DNA of 53,024 nt from a virus. Below are positions 31,494-39,436 of the stretch, one piece after another (the first letter of the stretch is position 1; each line of letters begins with the position of its first letter). Location: IMG/VR virus record IMGVR_UViG_3300037961_002462, positions 1 to 53,024 of that record. One strand, 5' to 3'. The position numbers and the translations under genes were made by a program. The notes under the pieces were generated by a model that did not search any database, was not told where the DNA came from, and was given only the letters and a program-made list of their open reading frames with translations.

Positions 31494-33679
31494 TGAAAAA
31501 ATTATTATTATTTTTATTATTACCATTGTTAACTTTCGGACAAAAGGAAGTCATTATAACTATTAAAACAGATGTATATCCAGGAGAAACAAAATGGGTG
31601 TTATATGATTCTGTTTATCAAGGTGATACATTAGCCCATGTTCCTTATGGGTATTATACACAAAACAATACTGTTAATAGTGATACAGTGTACATTCCAG
31701 ATAGTATTACTAATATATCTTTTGTTATATTCGATTCTTATGGAGACGGTATAACTAATGGGGAGTATTATGTAAGTATATGTGGAGACACCGTAGTTGA
31801 TTATCCTACTAGTACATTTACTTCAGGATTAATACATAATAGAGTTGTACCACAATGTATGCCACAACCACCACCAGTTCAGTTAGTTCCAGCTAAAGTT
31901 ATAATAAACTTAGACCAGTATCAAAGTGAAACATCTTGGGATATAAAGGATACAAATGGTAATGTATATGCTATGGGTGGTAATTATAATACACAACCAG
32001 ATTACTCTACAATAGTAATTCCTGTACAAATACCTAAAGGTAATTTAATATTTACTATATATGATACGTACGGTGATGGTTTAAATGGGAGTTTGTGGCA
32101 GGGTCAAGATGGTTCGTATTTTGTAAAACAATGTAATGATACATTAGTGTATGGTACAAACCCAGCTTTTGGTAACGACACATCACATATATTTGTTTCA
32201 GATTCTTGTCCGCCTATATATGGGTGTACAGATGATGATTATGTAGAATGGAATCCATTTGCAGATATAGATGACGGGAGTTGTCAAACATTAAAAATAT
32301 TTGGATGTATAGACAGTACAATGTACAATTATGATAGTACAGCAAATACTATGGAACTTATAGATACTTGTGAGTATACATTGATACTACATGACCTTAT
32401 GGGTAATGGATGGGTTGGTTCACATTTAAAAGTGATACATCCAGATACATCTTATCAATTTACACATACAGGTGGTTTTATAGATGAATATCAAATAGGA
32501 TTAACCGCGCCTGACCCAGTAACATTTAGATTTCATATATCGTCACAGGCAAGTTTAACTACAATAGAATGTGGTTTTACATTTATAAATCCAGAGGGTG
32601 ATACTTTGATAAGTATTATGCCTCCATTTATACAACCATTATTACCATATCATATAATAACAAACTGTGGTAATACATGTGAAGAAAAACTATTCGGTTG
32701 TACTGATAGTACAGCTGTTAATTATACTGACTCTGTCAACACTGATGACGGTAGTTGTTATTATAATCCAGGTTGTATGAATCCTCTATTTTTAGAATAT
32801 GATTCTACAGCCGATTATGATAATGGTTCTTGTGAAACTTTAATAGTTTTAGGATGTATGGATAGTACAGCTTTAAATTACAACCCAAATGCAAATGTAG
32901 AATTACCTGGTAGTTGTATAGATATAATATATGGATGTATGAATCCATTAGCATTTAATTATAATCCTAATGCAAACGTAGACGATTCTACATGTATACC
33001 ATTGATATATGGTTGCACAGACCCAACTATGTTTAACTATTGTGATAGTTGTAATACAGATGATGGAAGTTGCGAACCATTTGTATATGGATGTACAGAT
33101 TCAACAATGTTTAATTTTAATCCACTTGCAAATGCTGACAATAATTCTTGTGTTCCTTATATTATCGGGTGTACTGACCCTACTGCACTTAATTACAACC
33201 CCGAAGCTAATACAGAAGATTTTAGTTGTATTGATTATATCTATGGTTGTACTGATAGTACTGCTCTTAATTATAATCCAGAAGCTAATACTGACAATGG
33301 TTCGTGTATTGATGTGGTTGAAGGATGTATGGACCAAGATGCGCACACATATAATGAACTAGCTAATGTAAATATAGAAGATTCATGTTTTTATGACGCA
33401 GAATGTATAACAGGACCTGGAGAACCATATTGGTTAAATGACCCTTGTTATGCTTGGGTTATAGATGTTGATGAGTATTGTTGTGAAAATGAATGGGACA
33501 ATATATGTCAATTAACATATGACTATTGTGAAGGTACTTGGACAGGGCCGTTACCAAAACGAACGAAACAGTTAATTATGATTGTAGATATATTAGGTAG
33601 ACCTGTAGTAGAAAATAAAAATCAACTATTGTTTTATATATATGACGATGGTAGTGTAGAGAAAAATTTAAAACAATGA
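31493..33679 (+). CDS. Secreted Cys-repeat protein with T9SS-type C-terminal sorting domain
   Basis: This is a 728-aa protein. Signal peptide: residues 1-17 (MKKLLLFLLLPLLTFGQ). Residues ~20-120 and ~130-240 are two related modules (VYPGETKW/QYQSETSW ... DSYGDGI/DTYGDGL) typical of flavobacterial cell-surface proteins. Residues ~244-632 hold 11 degenerate GC(T/M/I)D...NYNP.A...GSC repeats. Residues ~640-685 are Cys-rich with DEYCCENEWDNICQLTYDYC. The last 40 residues (KQLIMIVDILGRPV ... LLFYIYDDGSVEKNLKQ) match the flavobacterial T9SS type A sorting-domain form. It is thus likely exported by Sec, passed by the host T9SS across the outer membrane, and displayed on the cell surface late in infection. 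Confidence 0.8.
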   Translation: MKKLLLFLLLPLLTFGQKEVIITIKTDVYPGETKWVLYDSVYQGDTLAHVPYGYYTQNNTVNSDTVYIPDSITNISFVIFDSYGDGITNGEYYVSICGDTVVDYPTSTFTSGLIHNRVVPQCMPQPPPVQLVPAKVIINLDQYQSETSWDIKDTNGNVYAMGGNYNTQPDYSTIVIPVQIPKGNLIFTIYDTYGDGLNGSLWQGQDGSYFVKQCNDTLVYGTNPAFGNDTSHIFVSDSCPPIYGCTDDDYVEWNPFADIDDGSCQTLKIFGCIDSTMYNYDSTANTMELIDTCEYTLILHDLMGNGWVGSHLKVIHPDTSYQFTHTGGFIDEYQIGLTAPDPVTFRFHISSQASLTTIECGFTFINPEGDTLISIMPPFIQPLLPYHIITNCGNTCEEKLFGCTDSTAVNYTDSVNTDDGSCYYNPGCMNPLFLEYDSTADYDNGSCETLIVLGCMDSTALNYNPNANVELPGSCIDIIYGCMNPLAFNYNPNANVDDSTCIPLIYGCTDPTMFNYCDSCNTDDGSCEPFVYGCTDSTMFNFNPLANADNNSCVPYIIGCTDPTALNYNPEANTEDFSCIDYIYGCTDSTALNYNPEANTDNGSCIDVVEGCMDQDAHTYNELANVNIEDSCFYDAECITGPGEPYWLNDPCYAWVIDVDEYCCENEWDNICQLTYDYCEGTWTGPLPKRTKQLIMIVDILGRPVVENKNQLLFYIYDDGSVEKNLKQ
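32222..33388 (+). repeat. Eleven degenerate ~78-nt coding repeats (GCTD...GSC units)
   Basis: Within the secreted protein, about eleven units of 26 or so residues recur, each opening with Gly-Cys-(Thr/Met/Ile)-(Asp/Asn) and closing with (Gly/Asn/Asp/Ser)-(Ser/Thr/Asp)-Cys, with NYNP.AN in the middle. The unit at ~33170 and the one at ~33248 are nearly identical in protein (both with ALNYNPEANT). Unit 2 carries a long extra beta domain. The two Cys per unit could form a disulfide after export. Confidence 0.8.
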
Positions 33680-34710
33680 AAAAAATATTAATATTTATTT
33701 TTCTATTACTACCTTTGTTTGGTAAATCACAAATAGATATAGAAAAGATTTTTAAATTTTCTACATTCTATGCAGCTGTTAATGGTGGTACATCTGTTTC
33801 AGATGTTGAAATATTTTCTGTACAAGATGGTTTAACTACTGAAACAATACAAACACCGTATGACTTTAATCTTACTGTAGGTATCAGAAAGATAGCTAGG
33901 TTTGGTTACGAAAACAAAGCAAATACATTTTATGATGGTACAGAATCTAATTATAGTGACGCTGCTACTATTGGTAAAGTAAAAGGACCTGAGTTTTTAT
34001 TTCAAATAGATTACAAAAGACAAGAGGGTGTAGAGTATTTGGACCAACATCATTTTGTTAGACACACAGTATATGACTACATATTAAAAGCTGAGTATCT
34101 TGTTGATGGTTTTGCAGATGTAGAATATTTTGAAACATCACAAAGATATAAGTATAAGGTAGGGGGGTTTGTTTTTAATGGTGGTATTGTACAACGTATA
34201 GCAGAACCATATGGATATGACCCATTAGACCAATGGAAGTTAGATAATGGTGGTATACATTATACATACTTAGCATTACAAGAAGGATATAATGTAGATG
34301 TATATCATGAAATGTATTATAACTCTAATGGTGATTTAGTAGCTACATCTAATGATGTTTGGGAACAAGTGGTAATACCAGATGTACTATCTCAATATAC
34401 AGAAAGAAAGAGAAATGAATTAGATAGAATATGGAATCATTCTATAGTTATTGGTTTTGATTATTATTACTATAAAAAAGATTTTTGGATACATAGTTGG
34501 GGTAACTTATTGCCTTGGCATTATAATGATGGTAATGATTTTAATTATCATTATGATGTAGATGGACAATGGTACGATTATTCAGGAGGTTTGATATTTG
34601 GACAGAAATTTACAAAACAATTTGGTATCTTTGTAGAAGGTAAATACAATAAGTATTGGAATAGAGAATGGTATGATTTTAAATTAGGATTAAATTACGT
34701 AATAAGATAA
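33676..34710 (+). CDS. Outer-membrane beta-barrel-like protein
   Basis: This 344-aa protein has a signal peptide at residues 1-18 (MKKILIFIFLLLPLFGKSQ). The mature part is rich in Tyr, Asp, Asn and Phe with alternating strands, and ends with 'FGIFVEGKYNKYWNREWYDF' and then a short final strand LGLNYVIR. The paired hairpin strands ending in an aromatic/basic terminus are typical of Bacteroidetes outer-membrane barrels. Its ATG overlaps the stop of the T9SS-type protein gene by 4 nt (ATGA), so the two are probably made together. It may hold that protein at the surface or alter the outer membrane (superinfection exclusion or lysis); both are inference. Confidence 0.65.
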   Translation: MKKILIFIFLLLPLFGKSQIDIEKIFKFSTFYAAVNGGTSVSDVEIFSVQDGLTTETIQTPYDFNLTVGIRKIARFGYENKANTFYDGTESNYSDAATIGKVKGPEFLFQIDYKRQEGVEYLDQHHFVRHTVYDYILKAEYLVDGFADVEYFETSQRYKYKVGGFVFNGGIVQRIAEPYGYDPLDQWKLDNGGIHYTYLALQEGYNVDVYHEMYYNSNGDLVATSNDVWEQVVIPDVLSQYTERKRNELDRIWNHSIVIGFDYYYYKKDFWIHSWGNLLPWHYNDGNDFNYHYDVDGQWYDYSGGLIFGQKFTKQFGIFVEGKYNKYWNREWYDFKLGLNYVIR

Positions 34711-34994
34711 TGGCAATAATAGGATATGTAGATAATATACCAGTGTTTGAAACACCAATAGAAGCTTTACAGTATGGTAATACCAATGGATTAGTTGGAT
34801 ACCATACACACAATATAAATGGTGTTGTTGGATATATGGCAGGGCCAACACATGGTCAAGCCGCTTCAGGTTCACAGGGTAGTATGACAAGTAATTTTAT
34901 TAGTACAGGTAGTAGTAGTACACCAGAAGGTAGTTCAAGTAGTGGTTCACAAGGAGCTCCGTCTTTTGGTGGTGGTGAAAAAGGAGGATATTAA
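34710..34994 (+). CDS. Small Gly/Ser-rich protein (hypothetical)
   Basis: This 94-aa protein has residues 1-50 mixed polar with IGYVDNIPVFETPIEALQYG and an HTHNINGVVGYM segment; residues 50-94 are low-complexity Gly/Ser/Thr. There is no signal peptide or membrane helix. The first base of its ATG is the last base of the preceding stop (TAATG), making it part of the same operon. It may be a linker-rich minor virion protein. Unknown family. Confidence 0.5.
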   Translation: MAIIGYVDNIPVFETPIEALQYGNTNGLVGYHTHNINGVVGYMAGPTHGQAASGSQGSMTSNFISTGSSSTPEGSSSSGSQGAPSFGGGEKGGY

Positions 34995-34995
34995 T

Positions 34996-36387
34996 ATGAG
35001 TAATGGACCATATACATTAACAACTTCAGGAGAAGGTTTAGGACCAGGACCAGATAGAAGGTATCAGTTTCCTGTTGAATTTGGTATGATGAAAAATATA
35101 CCATTTCAATATGATTTTGGTGAGTTTGGACCACCTGAGGCAAAATTAGGAAGAGATGGTAGAATAACTTTTACAGGACCTGTAGTCAGACCTACTTATA
35201 AAAAAGGTAAGAAAAAAGGTGAATACAGACCATTAGCTAAACAACAAACTGTTAAGTATAAACCTAATGAATTAGGAGCGACAATTAAAGTAAAAGAAAC
35301 TCCATTACAACGTACAAGAAAAAGAAGATTTACAGAAGATTTTAATTATCAAGGAGATTATAGTACAAGAGATGTTAGAAGGTTTAATAGATTAAGAAAA
35401 AAAGGGTTTCAAAGTCCATTATCTAGTAAGGGTTATAAAAAAATATTAGACCCTGATACAGAACCATATAGATTACATGTACCTGTTATTGGTCAAGCTC
35501 CAGACTTAATAAATAGATTAGTAAGTTTTACTAAAAGAGGTATGCAATTAGGTGGAGAGTATGGTCCAATAGCAGGTGGTGATTATACAGATGTTACAAG
35601 AACAAATGTTAATCCGTCTGATGGTTTTTCGTTATTTACTAGAGGAAGATTAAATCCTAATATTACGTATGGACTTGAAGGGACAAAAAAAAGAGGAGGT
35701 AGTAGTCCTTTTAATACAGTATTAGGAATGACTTTGGGTGGAATGGCAGGATTTGGTACACTTTTTCCTGCTAGTGGTTCTGAACAAAGTTATTTAAATC
35801 TACCTATTAAAGGTAGGTTTACTAAAAATAAATTTTTAAATACTATATTTCCAGGTTTTGAAGATTATGCAGCACAAGGAGACAGTCCAAGTGGTAGGGA
35901 CGATGTTACAGTTACGAATTATGGAGGTAGTTTAAATATACCTATTTTAGGAGTTTCTACAAATAGAGGCCAAAAAAATATAATAGATATGGGAGTATAC
36001 GGCAGTCAATATAGTAATCAACGATATAGTAATCAAAGACTTTCCAAAATACATCCACTAATTCCTTTTACAGGTAGATATACTATAGGAGGTGATGATA
36101 AAGGAGCTCCAGATTATAGTGGTAATATTTTTAAAGATATAGGACAATATGTATATAAAGGTGGTTTAGATAAAAATTTAAGGTCATTTGGATATCCCTA
36201 TGGAGCGTCATTTGAAACACCAATACCATTATTACCACCATATGCAAATGTATTTGACCCTGGTAGATTTAATGTAAAAAGAACAAAAGAAGTAATATAT
36301 AATCCACAAGGTGGTTTGAATGAAATGACAATATATAACACGAGGCCTGGGAGATTTACAACAACAGATAGAAATTTTGTATATTAA
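34996..36387 (+). CDS. Large beta-rich protein of unknown function
   Basis: This protein is 463 aa from the ATG at 34996, which follows the previous stop by 1 nt; a frame start 54 nt upstream would lie inside the preceding gene and is less likely. The protein is rich in Gly, Pro, Tyr, Arg and Thr. It has a basic region (residues ~70-150, with KKGKKKGEYR and RTRKRRF), a Gly/hydrophobic stretch near 240-260 (VLGMTLGGMAGFGTLFP) and strand-like repeats toward the end (QYSNQRYSNQR). There is no signal peptide. It is probably a virion protein given its place between the envelope cassette and the lysis genes; no known domain seen. Confidence 0.55.
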   Translation: MSNGPYTLTTSGEGLGPGPDRRYQFPVEFGMMKNIPFQYDFGEFGPPEAKLGRDGRITFTGPVVRPTYKKGKKKGEYRPLAKQQTVKYKPNELGATIKVKETPLQRTRKRRFTEDFNYQGDYSTRDVRRFNRLRKKGFQSPLSSKGYKKILDPDTEPYRLHVPVIGQAPDLINRLVSFTKRGMQLGGEYGPIAGGDYTDVTRTNVNPSDGFSLFTRGRLNPNITYGLEGTKKRGGSSPFNTVLGMTLGGMAGFGTLFPASGSEQSYLNLPIKGRFTKNKFLNTIFPGFEDYAAQGDSPSGRDDVTVTNYGGSLNIPILGVSTNRGQKNIIDMGVYGSQYSNQRYSNQRLSKIHPLIPFTGRYTIGGDDKGAPDYSGNIFKDIGQYVYKGGLDKNLRSFGYPYGASFETPIPLLPPYANVFDPGRFNVKRTKEVIYNPQGGLNEMTIYNTRPGRFTTTDRNFVY

Positions 36388-36403
36388 TAAAAATTAAAAA
36401 ATT

Positions 36404-36829
36404 ATGAGTATCTTTACAAAAATATTTACAGGGAGTGCTGACAAGATAATTAATTCTGTCGGTAACGTATTAGACGAGGTAATAACTACACAGGAAGAAA
36501 AAGACGCAGCTAAGTTAGCTATACAGAAAGTACTATTAGAAGCAGAAAAAGATGCTTTTGCTAAAGAAGTAGAAGATAGAAAGTCTGCACGTGATATGTA
36601 TAAAGATGATGCAATGATACAAAAAATTCTTGCAACATTGTTTACGGTAGCATACTTTGGTATTACATTTGTAATGTTTAGTTATTTTGTAACTAAATCA
36701 ATAGACTTAGGTGAGTTTGAAATAAGTTTTATATCTACAATTTTTGGTGCTATGTCATCTAAAGTTAATACGATAATAGACTTTTTCTTTGGTGGTAGTA
36801 GTAAGAAAAGTGAACCTGTAAAAAAATAA
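36404..36829 (+). CDS. Holin-like protein (GTA holin / 3TM type)
   Basis: This 141-aa protein begins with a helical N-terminal part with an acidic/basic segment (LEAEKDAFAKEVEDRKSARD, residues ~45-65). Then comes a hydrophobic helix (~75-98, ILATLFTVAYFGITFVMFSYF) and a second one (~105-130, EISFISTIFGAMSSKVNTII plus DFFFGG), ending in a basic tail. This is the layout of the GTA_holin_3TM family (PF11351), which form membrane pores for endolysin release. It lies two genes before the M15 peptidase, the usual holin-endolysin neighbourhood. Confidence 0.75.
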   Translation: MSIFTKIFTGSADKIINSVGNVLDEVITTQEEKDAAKLAIQKVLLEAEKDAFAKEVEDRKSARDMYKDDAMIQKILATLFTVAYFGITFVMFSYFVTKSIDLGEFEISFISTIFGAMSSKVNTIIDFFFGGSSKKSEPVKK

Positions 36830-36832
36830 ATT

Positions 36833-37168
36833 ATGGCAAAAACACCAGCTTGGCAAAGAAAAGAAGGTAAAAATCCTTCAGGTGGTTTGAACGCAAAAGG
36901 TCGTGCATCATTAAGAGCTAAAGGACAAAATATAAAAGCACCTGTAACAACTAAACCTTCTAAACTAAAAAAAGGTTCTAAAGCTGCAAAACGTAGAAAA
37001 TCTTTTTGTGCACGTATGAAGGGTATGAAAAAAAGATTAACATCTGCAAAAACAGCTAGAGACCCTAATTCAAGAATTAATAAAGCATTAAGAAAATGGA
37101 ATTGTGCACATGGATGTGCAATGCCTAGAAAAAATAATTATTCATCAATGAGACCACAACTAGACTAA
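36833..37168 (+). CDS. DUF6321-like basic phage protein
   Basis: This 111-aa very basic protein has conserved-looking motifs AKTPAWQRKEGKNPSGGLNA then GRASLRAKGQ, a KSFCARMKGMKKRLTSAKTA box, and ARDPNSRINKALRKWNC. This arrangement matches the small basic family (DUF6321) found in many marine phages. Function unknown; the charge and Cys residues suggest nucleic acid binding or a packaged protein. It is set between holin and endolysin, and its stop overlaps the ATG of the endolysin by one base. Confidence 0.75.
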   Translation: MAKTPAWQRKEGKNPSGGLNAKGRASLRAKGQNIKAPVTTKPSKLKKGSKAAKRRKSFCARMKGMKKRLTSAKTARDPNSRINKALRKWNCAHGCAMPRKNNYSSMRPQLD

Positions 37169-37662
37169 TGGCAAAAATAAGCGACCACATAACATATCAC
37201 GAGGCTACCTATAGTAGAACTGGTGAAAGATTAAATTTAGACAATACACCGAATCCTAAACAATTAAAATGTATGGCAGAAGTAGCAGAAAATCTGTTTG
37301 AACCATTACGTAAGTGGGTTGGTGGACCTATAAAAGTAAATAGTTTTTTTAGGGGGGAACCTGTAAATACAGCTATAGGCGGTAGTAAACATTCACAACA
37401 CATGAAAGGTCAAGCTATAGATATAGATGACACGTTTGGACATAAAACAAACGCAGAAATGTATCATTATATAAAAGATAATCTAGAATTTGACCAAATG
37501 GTATGGGAGTTTGGTGGTGAGTATCCTGATGGTAACCCTAACTGGGTACATATTAGTTGGGTATCACATAGACCAAATAGAAAACAAGAAGTAATTGCTA
37601 TCAAAAAAAATGGTAGAACTAAGTATATTAAAGATATAGAGGATTATTTAAAAAATAAATAA
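37168..37662 (+). CDS. Endolysin, M15 family zinc peptidase
   Basis: This is a 164-aa single-domain enzyme. Zinc ligands fit the M15A pattern: His78 and Asp85 in SQHMKGQAIDID, and His128 in NPNWVHISW; Glu114 (VWEFGG) may be the catalytic base. SFFRG near 59-63 is also typical. It would cut peptide cross-links of peptidoglycan at lysis. No signal peptide is present, so release needs the holin two genes upstream. The family (peptidase_M15_3) is common as phage lysin. A second M15-like domain exists in the virion protein at 12333. Confidence 0.85.
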   Translation: MAKISDHITYHEATYSRTGERLNLDNTPNPKQLKCMAEVAENLFEPLRKWVGGPIKVNSFFRGEPVNTAIGGSKHSQHMKGQAIDIDDTFGHKTNAEMYHYIKDNLEFDQMVWEFGGEYPDGNPNWVHISWVSHRPNRKQEVIAIKKNGRTKYIKDIEDYLKNK

Positions 37663-37675
37663 AATAATTTTATAC

Positions 37676-37942
37676 ATGAAAAAAAAGACAAATCAAAAGG
37701 GTGTAATTTTTAATGACATGTATAAAAATGCATATTATATTATTATGGGAAGATTAGTTGTAGATGATTTGTTGGATTATAATGGTTGTGCATTACCATT
37801 TATACCATATTCTAAGAATGATGAAATTAAAGAAGAAATATATGATGATATAATAAATCACTTTATAACTACTGAAGAATACGAGAAGTGTGCAGATATA
37901 AAAAAAATAAAAGATAGTATATATAATAATAAAAATTCTTAA
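37676..37942 (+). CDS. Small hypothetical protein
   Basis: This 88-aa protein has a Lys-rich start (MKKKTNQKG), a helical middle (YKNAYYIIMGRLVVDDLLDY) and an acidic, helical end. There is no membrane segment strong enough to call and no known motif. It lies 13 nt after the endolysin gene and contains at its end the TAACTTTG promoter box of the next gene. Confidence 0.5.
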   Translation: MKKKTNQKGVIFNDMYKNAYYIIMGRLVVDDLLDYNGCALPFIPYSKNDEIKEEIYDDIINHFITTEEYEKCADIKKIKDSIYNNKNS

Positions 37943-37947
37943 CTTTG
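37940..37947 (+). promoter_or_regulatory. Bacteroidetes-type -7 box (TAACTTTG)
   Basis: TAACTTTG, an exact TAnnTTTG, spans the stop codon of the preceding gene and lies 15 nt before the ATG at 37963, with an A-rich leader. It would start the transcript for three small structural genes. Confidence 0.5.
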
Positions 37948-37962
37948 TAAAAAATTAAAAAA

Positions 37963-38352
37963 ATGCCTAAAAATTATACATTTAACGCAAATATAAATAT
38001 GACAGCCAACTCATCTACTGGATACAGTCAGTCACAGAGTGGTTCATATACATTAAATATTACAGGTGTAGACCAAATAGCTACAGGTAGAATAGATGTA
38101 GCTCATGATGGTGACTCAACAGTAATGGCAGCCCCAGGTAGTGGTAGGGTAATATATGTTAAAAATTTAGATGATACTAATTTTGTAAAAATATATGACG
38201 GAGCTTCAAGTGCTAATGATTTAATTGGTATATTAAGACCAGGTGAATTTTTATGTACAATTATAAGAGGAACAGGAACAACAACAGCAAAAGCAGATAC
38301 AGCTACAGTAACAATTGAATATGCTGCAGTAGAAATAGACGCAAACGCATAA
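37963..38352 (+). CDS. Beta-sandwich structural protein (decoration/fibre type), copy A
   Basis: This 129-aa protein is rich in Thr, Ala, Ser and Asp, with no signal peptide or Lys-rich tail. Core: RVIYVKNLDDTNFVKIYDG, a variable Ser/Ala loop, then ILRPGEFLCTIIRG and a final set of strands. The next gene (38368) has the same order (FIKNVDTDYPVAVKPDG...LKPGECFFSP), showing a duplicated family, and the protein at 3806 is a likely third member. It is probably a small repeated capsid or fibre subunit; it has its own promoter box at 37940. Confidence 0.6.
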   Translation: MPKNYTFNANINMTANSSTGYSQSQSGSYTLNITGVDQIATGRIDVAHDGDSTVMAAPGSGRVIYVKNLDDTNFVKIYDGASSANDLIGILRPGEFLCTIIRGTGTTTAKADTATVTIEYAAVEIDANA

Positions 38353-38367
38353 TAAAAATATTTAAAT

Positions 38368-38796
38368 ATGGCAACACAATCATTATCAGTAACAGTTTCA
38401 GCTAGTTTATCATTAGTTGATTCAGATGGAAATACAGTATTTACATTTTCACCTAGTTTTACGACGGCAAGCACTACTGTAGATTCAGCTTTAATATCTA
38501 CAGGAGAAATATTAACAAATGGTACAAGTGATACTACAATTAATTTAGCTAGTCACAATAAAGACTTAATATATACATTTATTAAAAACGTAGATACAGA
38601 TTATCCTGTTGCAGTTAAACCAGATGGAGATGTTATAGCAGATTTAAAACCAGGTGAATGTTTCTTTTCACCTATACATGTTGATGGAGCTGGAGATGGT
38701 TCTGCAAATTTAGACCTTGCTGCTACAACAGCTGCACAAAAAGTACAATACCTTATATGTGATGGTCCAGATACAGGTATAAGTTCTGACGACTAA
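38368..38796 (+). CDS. Beta-sandwich structural protein (decoration/fibre type), copy B
   Basis: This 142-aa protein begins MATQSLSVTVSASLSLVDSD, a beta strand-rich, Ser/Thr-rich start. Its core (TFIKNVDTDYPVAVKPDGDV followed by LKPGECFFSP) aligns by eye with the protein encoded immediately upstream. It is 15 nt from that gene and 8 nt from the next. This is likely a virion component; function not shown. Confidence 0.6.
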   Translation: MATQSLSVTVSASLSLVDSDGNTVFTFSPSFTTASTTVDSALISTGEILTNGTSDTTINLASHNKDLIYTFIKNVDTDYPVAVKPDGDVIADLKPGECFFSPIHVDGAGDGSANLDLAATTAAQKVQYLICDGPDTGISSDD

Positions 38797-38804
38797 TACA
38801 TAGT

Positions 38805-39347
38805 ATGCCTTTAATTAAAGACAAGGATAGGTATAAAAAGTTAGTTAACGTAGATAAAACAAAAACCTACGAACCTAGACAAACTGGTAACGTAGTAACT
38901 AACGTCACACAACGAAATAGACAGATGGCCACTGACAAACAAAAGTCAGAGGTCATTTCTGTTTCAAATAACAATAATTTTGTAGAATCCTTAATTACAC
39001 CCACGTCAAGTACTGTACAAACACTAACATCAATTAATCAAAATCAATCTTTGATAGATGTTATAATGTACAATATGAGCAGTGGTAATGCTGTGGTAGA
39101 GTTCGGATGGACACATACAAATCCAGAATCAATAACTTTTGCTGGTGACACTGTAGTTGTAGATGCATTAATTGCACCATTGTTTAGAGCTACAGTAGCA
39201 GCTGCTGGGACTGTGTCTTTAAAATCACAAATAGAAAATGCAAGGAGTACAACAGAAATTAGTGTGTTTAACAATGTAAACAAAACTGTATATTTTATAA
39301 TAAGAACAGAAGACCAGTTTGCTGTAACATATACAACTACACGTTAA
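38805..39347 (+). CDS. Structural-type protein with beta-rich C-terminus
   Basis: This 180-aa protein has residues 1-60 that are basic and polar, perhaps a virion-anchoring segment. Residues ~62-180 are Thr/Val-rich strands with MYNMSSGNAVVEFGWTH and a helical 'LIAPLFRATVAAAGTVSL' stretch. It follows two small beta-sandwich proteins in the same transcript. The size and composition suit a fibre or decoration protein. No known family recognised. A TAACTTTG box starts directly after its stop codon. Confidence 0.55.
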   Translation: MPLIKDKDRYKKLVNVDKTKTYEPRQTGNVVTNVTQRNRQMATDKQKSEVISVSNNNNFVESLITPTSSTVQTLTSINQNQSLIDVIMYNMSSGNAVVEFGWTHTNPESITFAGDTVVVDALIAPLFRATVAAAGTVSLKSQIENARSTTEISVFNNVNKTVYFIIRTEDQFAVTYTTTR

Positions 39348-39355
39348 TAACTTTG
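39348..39355 (+). promoter_or_regulatory. Bacteroidetes-type -7 box (TAACTTTG) before the phosphoesterase gene
   Basis: TAACTTTG begins at the base after a TAA stop, within a short direct repeat (GTTAATAACTT twice, 39343-39365) and before a T-run. The 89-nt leader to the ATG at 39437 is long for this window. The T-run (39364-39371) lacks a stem, so it is not called a terminator. Confidence 0.45.
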
Positions 39356-39436
39356 TTAATAACTTTTTTTTAATCATTTCTTTTTCAGTCATTTAAAAAA
39401 TAATTTTATAGACATATAACAAAAACCTATAAATTT

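Noticed and set aside
33009-33362. 117-codon + strand frame in the repeat region
   Set aside because: Out-of-frame shadow of the GCTD repeats; low-complexity Leu/Ile/Val runs and no start context.
39360-39375. T-run after the gene ending at 39347 as terminator
   Set aside because: No stem precedes it; the stretch is better read as part of the leader of the phosphoesterase gene.
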